Assembly (NCBI GenBank): GCA_949317995.1
Contig: OX439043.1
Coordinates: 5,386,501 to 5,450,500 of the forward strand
Direction of reading: 5' to 3'
DNA: 64,000 nt
Source: Acholoe squamosa
Taxonomy: Eukaryota > Annelida > Polychaeta > Phyllodocida > Polynoidae
The position numbers and the translations under genes were made by a program. The notes beneath the pieces are model-generated. The model was not told where the DNA came from and did no database searches. It saw only the letters and a program-made list of their open reading frames with translations. Shown in pieces: positions 57,700 through 64,000 of this stretch (position 1 is the first letter of the stretch; every line of letters begins with the position of its first letter).

Positions 57700-57772
57700 T
57701 CAGGGTAGGGCTCGAACCTGCAGTCTCAGATCCCTAATCCAACTCCCTATGCATTGCGCCACAGGGACTGAC
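57700..57772 (-). repeat. tRNA-like promoter, minus strand
   Basis: Minus strand reads TCAGTCCCTGTGGCGCAATG (A box) and GCAGGTTCGAGCCCTACC (B box). Nearly the same sequence recurs at 58745-58820. The middle does not fold as a proper anticodon arm, so it is a SINE head rather than a tRNA gene. Confidence 0.6.
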
Positions 57773-57941
57773 GAGAAACGCTTGGTTCGAACCATGTCTG
57801 GATATGATACAAAGCTGTGTGCGCTGTCGCTGTCCGCTGCTGGCGAGGAGGTGTATTTAGTATAGAAACATAACAGCGAGACGCGTCTTTTTTCGCCGTG
57901 TGCGCTGTCACTGTCCGCTGCCAGGCGCAGAAGGAGGAGAC

Positions 57942-58012
57942 GCGGTGGCCTAGCGGTTAGTGCCTTGCGCTCAGCCGTGAGAGGTCCGCGGATCGCTTCC
58001 CGTTCTGGGTGC
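57942..58012 (+). repeat. tRNA-like promoter, plus strand
   Basis: GCGGTGGCCTAGCGGTTAGT (A box) and GGATCGCTTCCC (weak B box). It faces the minus-strand tRNA-like unit, leaving the two in divergent or overlapping transcription geometry. Confidence 0.5.
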
Positions 58013-58324
58013 ATGTTTTTTTCGCCGTTTGCGCTGTCACTGTCGGGCGACGAGGTGTATTCTACACAAACATAACAGCGAGACGCATTGAAATCTTTAG
58101 CCGTGTTTCGCTGCCTGTCCGAGCCGAGACGGCCACTGTCGCTGTCCGCTGCTGGGCGAGGAGGTGTATGTACCTGTGTACACACACTATGGCTGGCTTC
58201 GAGTCCCGGGGAAGGATTTTTGTTTTCAACTTGTTTTTATTGATATTCTATTGATTATTTATTGATTTTTTATTGATTAATCGTGTAATAAACTTAGTAA
58301 GGTATGGGGTAACAGACACCTCAT

Positions 58325-58395
58325 GGCATGTATCGTAGGATATCGTAACTCGTGGCCTACGGCCACTCGTTACGATGTCCTATGATACATGCCAT
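58325..58395. repeat. Perfect-arm palindrome
   Basis: ATGGCATGTATCGTAGGATA and its inverse TATGATACATGCCAT bracket CGTAACTCGTGGCC / GGCCACTCGTTACG. About 33 bp per arm. Confidence 0.75.
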
Positions 58396-58474
58396 TACTT
58401 AGTTATTACACACAGCTGGACTACCGGGTAGTTCATAAATCTCCACCCCCTCCCACTGCCTACACTAGATAAAT

Positions 58475-59150
58475 AACTGTACATGGAGAACGCTACGATA
58501 CATCATATACATCATTATTACATGACTTCTGTGATTTTGGGTGCTTTTTCTGGATATTCCCATGCACATACCTGTCGATATTGCATGGCATGATGCATGG
58601 AGCATCACTTTTGTAAGGCGTGTGGTTATCCATGTAAGGAGGCATGTTATCCATGGATAACATGCCTCCTTACATGGATAACATGCCTGCTTACATACCT
58701 CCTTACATGTCATACATTACATGCTAAACCCCACGAAATTTTTATTGCCAGGGTAGGGGTCGAACCTGCAGTCTCAGATCCCAAATCCAACTCCCTATGC
58801 ATTACGCCACAGGGACTGACGAGAAACGCTTGGTTAGAACCAGGTCTGTATAAGTCATTGATATGGCTGTGACCCCCCACAACAACTCTCACATGCACAA
58901 AGTTAGAATAGCATTATAATTATAGACGACTGCTGGGCGTCGAGGTGTGTCGCCCGGTGGTCTAGTGATTAGCGCATTGCGCTCAGCTGCTAGAGGTAGG
59001 CGGCACGAGTCCTGGTCCGGGCATACATTTTTTTTCGCAGTATGTAAACACACTATGGCCAGTTTCGAGTCCCGGGGAGGGGGAACGATATTTGTTCTCA
59101 ACTTGAATTTATTGATATTCTATTGATTATCTATTGATATTGTGTAATAA
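58475..59150. repeat. SINE-like composite, unit 2
   Basis: Collinear with 57440-58300 but with a different tandem body (CATGTAAGGAGGCATGTTAT / ATGGATAACATGCCTCC, inverted). Minus-strand tRNA-like at 58745-58820; plus-strand tRNA-Glu-like at 58953-59024 (CGGTGGTCTAGTGATTAGCG). Closes with CGAGTCCCGGGGAGGG. Confidence 0.7.
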
Positions 59151-59209
59151 AATAAGTAGTCAATGGATAATTCATGACTCGTCATGTATTATCCATTGAT
59201 TACTTGTTC

Positions 59210-59450
59210 ATTAACCATTTGAATTAATGCATCATGCCCATTTGGTTGTCATGATGCACCAATGAAGTGCTGGCGAGACTTCTTGCCAGCACTTCATTGC
59301 AGCATTATGCCGCCCCACATATATACTACTGGAGGGATGACATGATGCTCAAATAAAGTGCTGATGAGCAGTCTCGCCAACACTTCATTGGTGCATCATG
59401 AAAACCAATGGGTATGATGCATTAATGCATCAGCGGCCATTACAGGGTTA
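59210..59450. mobile_element. Foldback element
   Basis: TTAACCATTTGAATTAATGC to CGGCCATTACAGGGTTAA, with degraded centre (CCCCACATATATACTACTGG). It directly follows a 50-bp palindrome (CAATGGATAATTCATGAC / GTCATGTATTATCCATTG). Confidence 0.8.
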
Positions 59451-59454
59451 AGGA

Positions 59455-60518
59455 CCAATGCATTATCACATCATATATAAATTCTCGCCATCCATGTGCT
59501 CTAGATGATAGCTTAAGACACCAAGAATTAGCAAAAACTTTGCTGTTGTTCCATTTCGCACACTTGGATATTCGTACTTAGTTTGTTGTTAAATGGTTAG
59601 TTATTTCTCCCAAATTGGCATGTCAGCCACACTTACTTTCAATCAATGCTGATATAACATATCCACACCGAGCTACACGGTAAAAATTTGAAATAACAGG
59701 GAAATATCCTTGTCCCAAAGCATTTAATGGGGATTCTTTGAAACACCGTACTGCCATCTGGGGCTTCATTGTAAGCCTGGCAGATTTAACAGTTATTTTT
59801 GACAGTGAAGCAGGATCAATTATCGATTAATGAAATAATTCCCACTGTTTCCTGCAACCTCGGTATAGATGAATTTCTGCTATCAATTGTTGATGTAATG
59901 TTGAAATATGGTTGAATTTGAAAGTTGACACAACAGAATCCAATTTTATTTTATGGTATACAAACATGTCGAAGTTTATGAGGGCCATAGAGTTTTTGTT
60001 CTACCTATATCAACAAAGCATATGGAAGTCCTACCTCTTCAGCACTATATCCTGTATGCCCACGGCCGTAGCGTACAAAATGTTGGATGCCAAGGCCCTT
60101 GTACGCCACGATTAAAGTAGGGCCATTCAGATTTATTGCATTACATCCCCTTCAACTTTTACCTCTAAAAAGTTTATTTTTTAGGCGATTTAAAAAATTC
60201 AAAAACCAAAACTATCGGAAAATAATAAGGAATACAATGACTCCAGATATCTCCATTCTGCCATAGTATAAATGGTATTGACATATGACGTTTGGTACCA
60301 TAATAGGCAATAATGACACATCGTAGGTGTTGTTGTTGTAGTTAGAATAAAACAAAAACACGGCTCGTGGAGTACACAGGGGCTCTATGTCCATTCGTGG
60401 GCTGCTCACCCTGTCCCTGATGCACTTCAGGCAACCTGGGCAGCAGGGACACTCCACTTATGGGCATGCTATGATAACGTATTACACGAAGTGCATGTTA
60501 TAAGAAGGGCGCATATAA
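59455..60518. other. Noncoding stretch
   Basis: No repeat family of this window. A minus-strand CPCCPGCLKC frame near 60415-60457 ends at a good donor (CAG/GTGAGC) but lacks a convincing acceptor. Confidence 0.45.
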
Positions 60519-62190
60519 CATTTTTTTTTAAAGTTGTTTATTGGGATAATTACATTTACAGAGTAAGTGCAATTGTAACCTGGTGCCCACGCATTGTGGT
60601 AATTATACCAAGCCCCCTACACATTTCAATTCTAATTATACCAATCTAAGCATACAATCAAACTGCAATGGCCTCATATTTGCAGTTAACATCAACAGTA
60701 TATCATTGATACCGTATCATAGATTTCAATAAATGTATCAGCGATCAGTTAATGATGGGATGAGATGAGGATGAAATCTGATTAAATAATCACACAAATT
60801 ATCACATGAAACAGTCTGGGTAGTCTTTCTTAATAGACTTTTTAAACTCAGATAGGGTATCTATAATTGTATATTTTGCTTTTAGTTGATTCCACCTGGC
60901 ACAGGCTCTATATAAAGCACTTCGTATTACAATAGGTTTGAGACTATGTGGTAACATTAATCTTTTTCCTTGATGGAAACGGGTGGGAATATTTCTATTG
61001 TCGACCAGGTTTTCACACTTTGATAGGTAGAAGGCATAGAATAAAAGATGTTGATCTCTTCTATCTGCAAGCTCCATGCTTTTACTTACATTATTGATTT
61101 GTTCTGTTGTCATGGTTGGATTTTCCTCTAATTTAACTTTATAGACTACCCTTAATGCCCAGTTTTGTAATAATTGTAACTCTTTTGTTTCTCCTCGATA
61201 ATCCCTATCCCACACAAAATCACAATAATCAAAAGTTGGTAGTACCATCGAATTGAAAATATCCAAAGCAGTAGAATTATCAAAAAAATTTCTAACTCTA
61301 GCAAGTTGGAAGATTTTATGCCTTATGTTCTGTGTGCATTTTACTCTATGATTTATGAATTTGAGTTCTGGGTCTAGGTCTATGCCCAGGTACGTAAAAT
61401 TATAAACTCTCTCTAGTACAGAATTGTTTAGCATAAATACACTATTTTCATTTTGGGTACCATTATATAACACCCATTTGGTTTTCTTTTCATTAACAGT
61501 AAGTGAGTTATGTAGACACCAATTATACACAGCTTTTATGGCATTTTCCATATCCTGGGGAGTATTTACGGTTATAACAGCATCGTCGGCATATAAAGTG
61601 GTTTCAAAAGGTCCAGCAGTGGGGAGGGAGTTAATATAGACAGAAAAAAGTACAGGACCTAGAACTGATCCCTGAGGGACTCCATATTTCAAATACTTAG
61701 AGGTGGACAGTACATCATTAGCTATGGTATTTTGTGTTCTGTTGCTAAGATAATTTTCAAAGAATTTGCAAGTACGAAAGTCCAGACCTAAAGTTGACAT
61801 TTTATCCAATAATTTCGAGTGCGAGACAGTATCAAAAGCCTTTTTGTAATCTAAATATAGACAATATAAAGGTTTGTTTAATATAATGTTATTAATTATT
61901 GTGGATAGGTGTTCAGTTATAGCAGTCTGAGTGGAGTGTTCAGCTCTGTATCCATGCTGTGTTGGGCATAATAAATTACAGTTTTTCATATAAGATTGGA
62001 GTCTATTACATACAATTTTTTCTAAAATTTTTCCTGGTATTTGTAGTAAACTTATAGGCCTAAGGTCATTTACATCGAGAGAGTTTGCCTTTTTGTGTAG
62101 GGGGATCACTGTCCCAGCTTTACCTGTCAGGTGCATGACTTTATAAGGACACAGCTTCAAAATGGCATTAGTACAATTCATTTAAAGGTG
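60519..62190 (-). mobile_element. 5'-truncated non-LTR retrotransposon (LINE)
   Basis: On the minus strand a reverse-transcriptase frame is followed by a 270-bp 3' untranslated part and an A-run (60521-60529 as T on plus). The endonuclease and 5' part are missing: the frame is preceded directly by a stop, as expected of 5' truncation during target-primed integration. No target duplication found. Confidence 0.88.
60802..62181 (-). CDS. LINE reverse transcriptase domain, CR1/Jockey-type
   Basis: A 459-residue uninterrupted RNA-directed DNA polymerase segment. Ordered motifs: DLRPISLL (39-46), QHGYRAEHST (75-84), palm motif A LDYKKAFD (110-117), motif B GVPQGSVLGPVLF (167-179), catalytic YADD (197-200), and YLGIDLD in the thumb-side region. 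The C-terminal region runs on without the zinc-knuckle of some clades. Intact frame over this length implies a recent insertion. The start used is simply the first ATG; the true protein began further upstream with an endonuclease now absent, so this copy cannot move on its own. Confidence 0.9.
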   Translation of the reverse strand: MNCTNAILKLCPYKVMHLTGKAGTVIPLHKKANSLDVNDLRPISLLQIPGKILEKIVCNRLQSYMKNCNLLCPTQHGYRAEHSTQTAITEHLSTIINNIILNKPLYCLYLDYKKAFDTVSHSKLLDKMSTLGLDFRTCKFFENYLSNRTQNTIANDVLSTSKYLKYGVPQGSVLGPVLFSVYINSLPTAGPFETTLYADDAVITVNTPQDMENAIKAVYNWCLHNSLTVNEKKTKWVLYNGTQNENSVFMLNNSVLERVYNFTYLGIDLDPELKFINHRVKCTQNIRHKIFQLARVRNFFDNSTALDIFNSMVLPTFDYCDFVWDRDYRGETKELQLLQNWALRVVYKVKLEENPTMTTEQINNVSKSMELADRRDQHLLFYAFYLSKCENLVDNRNIPTRFHQGKRLMLPHSLKPIVIRSALYRACARWNQLKAKYTIIDTLSEFKKSIKKDYPDCFM

Positions 62191-62870
62191 GCACTTTAGG
62201 AAAAGGATTGATATAAGCCCAAACCATGAAATAAATGCAAAGGAGCACTTTTGTAGGGATCTGAGAGCGTTATCCCAGTTGCAGTCACATTGCCGTACCA
62301 TACTCCACCCTTCAGACCTTTGCTGCTCAGCAGGCATCGAGTGGACAAGAATCTGCTGCCTAATGCCTTTGAACATAACTGCTCAGTGGGGCTCCTCTCA
62401 TGGCATTGATTGGCCAAAAACTAACCCTAAGCCTTACCCTGACCCTGACCCTGTCTGCACATTGCCTATTGGACGGACAACACCTTGTCCTCCCATTGAG
62501 TGGAATATTGTTTTATTTGGAGGACCTATAGGCGTTGCGTGATACATAAACTCCATATGCAAAATCTCAGATCCCCCCACTTGTGAACATTAGCCTATAC
62601 ATCTGTGATTCCACATCTAGACATCAGTTCAAATAGAGTATTTGCCCTTAGCACTACATCTTTACAACAGGCTGACAAATTTAACTGGCAGGGTTTGGAC
62701 CTCGGTTCAAATGCGACATCACACGATGTGCGCCGGTGAGGACATTTGTGCAATTTGAGTCAGACACAGGAGCAGACAAAGACAAGGTGTCAGCATGTAT
62801 TGTATAAGGTTCATCATCCTCCCTCCTACTCAAACACCTGCACCTGTCTTAGGGTACTTTGTATAATTTA
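62191..62870. other. Noncoding stretch
   Basis: 62385-62530 resembles 34950-35115. A CCTAAGCCTTACCCTGACCC run is not telomeric. No gene seen. Confidence 0.45.
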
Positions 62871-62872
62871 CT

Positions 62873-63380
62873 TTTTAAGGGCTGCTAATACATTGCTCAC
62901 TGAACACGATCTCAAGAATTACTCAGGAATTTCTCGAGTCCCGACTTGTGAATAGAGAACGTGATTTTCCCTGGAAATTTGGACACGCCATAACATCTTA
63001 TACCCGAGAAAGTTCTCTAGTCTAGATCTCAAGAATGTCTCAGGAATTTCTTGGGAAATACTTGGGATATTCCCAGGAACTGGACATGTCTTTTTCCTTT
63101 CTCGAGTATAAAATGTTCTGGCGTGTCCAAATTTCTGGAGATAATCATGTTCTCTTGCACAAGTTGTAAACGTTCTCAATTTGAGTACTGTTCAGTTGGT
63201 GTGCATCATGTCCATGAGTCGTTATGCTGGACCAACAAAGTGCTGGTGAGACTGCCCGACATCACTTCACTGGAGCATCATTATGACCCTACGAGGTTAA
63301 TACATGATGCTTCAATGAAGGACTTCATTGCTACAGCTGGGTGTGATGCATTAATGCATCAGCAGCCCTTAAAGGGTTAA
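62873..63380. mobile_element. Foldback element split by a CACTGAACA MITE
   Basis: Left end TTTAAGGGCTGCTAATACAT, resumed at 63197 with TGGTGTGCATCATGTCCATG and closed by CAGCAGCCCTTAAAGGGTTA. Confidence 0.75.
62898..63196. mobile_element. CACTGAACA MITE, copy 2, nested in foldback element
   Basis: Starts CACTGAACACGATCTCAAG and ends GAGTACTGTTCAGT. Shares AGAACGTGATTTTCCCTGGA and CTGGCGTGTCCAAATTTC with 55720-56049. Confidence 0.78.
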
Positions 63381-63412
63381 GGGCAGCCATTGAATGGTGA
63401 ATCCTGCCAATT

Positions 63413-63480
63413 TATAATAGTCATGATGCACCAATGAAGTACTGGCGATTAAGCTTAGGCCTGCTAGCATCATGCCAACA
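63413..63480. mobile_element. Foldback fragment
   Basis: TAGTCATGATGCACCAATGA and GTACTGGCG only; a short left arm. Confidence 0.5.
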
Positions 63481-63527
63481 GTCCACAGGGGATCAGTCGA
63501 GTAGGTTTGTCACGTGACCTTAGGTAG

Positions 63528-63720
63528 TTAACCCTTTAAGGGCTAAGTAATTATTTAATTATCATTGGTCATTATGTTGTATGGATGCAGCCCTGGCACG
63601 TGACTCACCAGGGATGCCCCAATGAGGAGCTAGTGAGCAGATTCTCCTGTACTTCATAGTTGCGTCATGATGATCGATGGGTAAGATGCACTCCTGCATT
63701 AGCGGCCCTAGAAGCGTAAA
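63528..63720. mobile_element. Foldback element, diverged
   Basis: TTAACCCTTTAAGGGCTAAG to TTAGCGGCCCTAGAAGCGTA, with GCAGCCCTGGCACGTGACTC in the centre. Confidence 0.7.
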
Positions 63721-63734
63721 GGGCAGCTATTGTC

Positions 63735-63840
63735 TGATGCATCATAATTAGTCTTTGTCAGCTGAATTGCGAGCCCTCCATTAGTGTATCATGATGGCTG
63801 CATTCATGCATCATGCCGACTACCCGGAGGGGGTCAGTCA
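63735..63840. mobile_element. Foldback fragment
   Basis: CTCCATTAGTGTATCATGAT and GGCTGCATTCATGCATCATG; ends not preserved. Confidence 0.45.
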
Positions 63841-63912
63841 AGTAGGATTAGGGCAGGTCCAAGCAGGTGTCCCTCCGCGACACTTCCTATTTTAGACTCT
63901 GGAATCCACATC

Positions 63913-64000
63913 TAAAAGAATAAAATAATTTCTTTTGGTTGGAATTTGGTGCCAGACATAAAGATAAATTCCCACCAAAAGAAATAATTTTATTCTTTTA
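63913..64000. repeat. Inverted repeat at window end
   Basis: TAAAAGAATAAAATAATTTC followed by TTTTGGTTGG pairs with its inverse, which runs to the last base. It is probably one end pair of a small MITE that may continue beyond the window. Confidence 0.7.

Larger units (their letters stand above)
57440..58300. repeat. SINE-like composite, unit 1
   Basis: The order is a TTGGGTGCTTTTTCTGGATA block, a 24-bp tandem (GTGGATATCAGCACTCTTTG), a minus-strand tRNA-like sequence (57700-57772), the GCGCTGTCGCTGTCCGCTGC module, a plus-strand tRNA-like sequence (57942-58012), and a CGAGTCCCGGGGAAGG end with ATTGATTATT repeats. The same order recurs at 58475-59150. Confidence 0.7.

Noticed and set aside
57700-58185. 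161-residue minus-strand frame with DSDSAHGEK repeats
   Set aside because: Arises from repeated GCTGTCGCTGTCCGCTGC modules and overlaps two tRNA-like promoters.
60212-60457. Cysteine-rich exon (CPCCPGCLKCIRDR) with a good donor
   Set aside because: No polypyrimidine acceptor or partner exon; too short to support.
62440-62460. Telomere-like CCCTGACCC run
   Set aside because: Only three irregular repeats, not TTAGGG-type.

Overview
This is metazoan nuclear DNA and gene-poor. Evidence for that: introns and splice-like signals, an intronless class A GPCR gene pair, a CR1/Jockey-type LINE, an LTR retrotransposon, tRNA-derived SINE-like sequences, and a dense mixture of MITEs, foldback elements and minisatellites. 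Nothing looks bacterial or phage-like. Style and repeat load suggest a marine invertebrate, perhaps a deuterostome such as an acorn worm, echinoderm or lancelet, but no diagnostic gene fixes this. Layout: 1-3.4 kb and 12.4-15.1 kb are two copies of a segmental duplication, each with a near-identical rhodopsin-family GPCR on the minus strand. Between them (5283-11905) lies a recently inserted LTR retrotransposon whose two LTRs are almost identical while its pol region has decayed. From 15.8 to 24.9 kb a 1.6-kb repeat is present twice; one copy is interrupted by a 3751-bp element with long inverted arms (16113-19863, 3-bp target duplication) and by a 277-bp MITE, and the other copy supplies both empty sites. 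At 26.2-28.3 kb there are two complex minisatellites. From 31.0 to 50.2 kb, two minus-strand exons look like the ends of one secreted-precursor gene: exon 1 has a signal peptide and sits behind a CRE/TATA promoter (49744-49998), and the terminal exon carries a 4-cysteine peptide between furin-type sites (31044-31286). The 18-kb interval is full of MITEs and two satellites. From 52.3 to 59.5 kb there are nested DNA transposons, microsatellites and a duplicated SINE-like composite. At 60.5-62.2 kb there is a 5'-truncated LINE. The dominant theme is one foldback family (ends like TTAACCCTTTAAGGGC, core GCATCATGCC) with more than 20 whole or partial copies. Its core words recur in the 24-bp and 34-bp satellites, and it has served as a landing site for other transposons. 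The most noteworthy item is the candidate secreted cysteine-peptide precursor. The clearest mobile-element results are those with empty sites visible in the same window.
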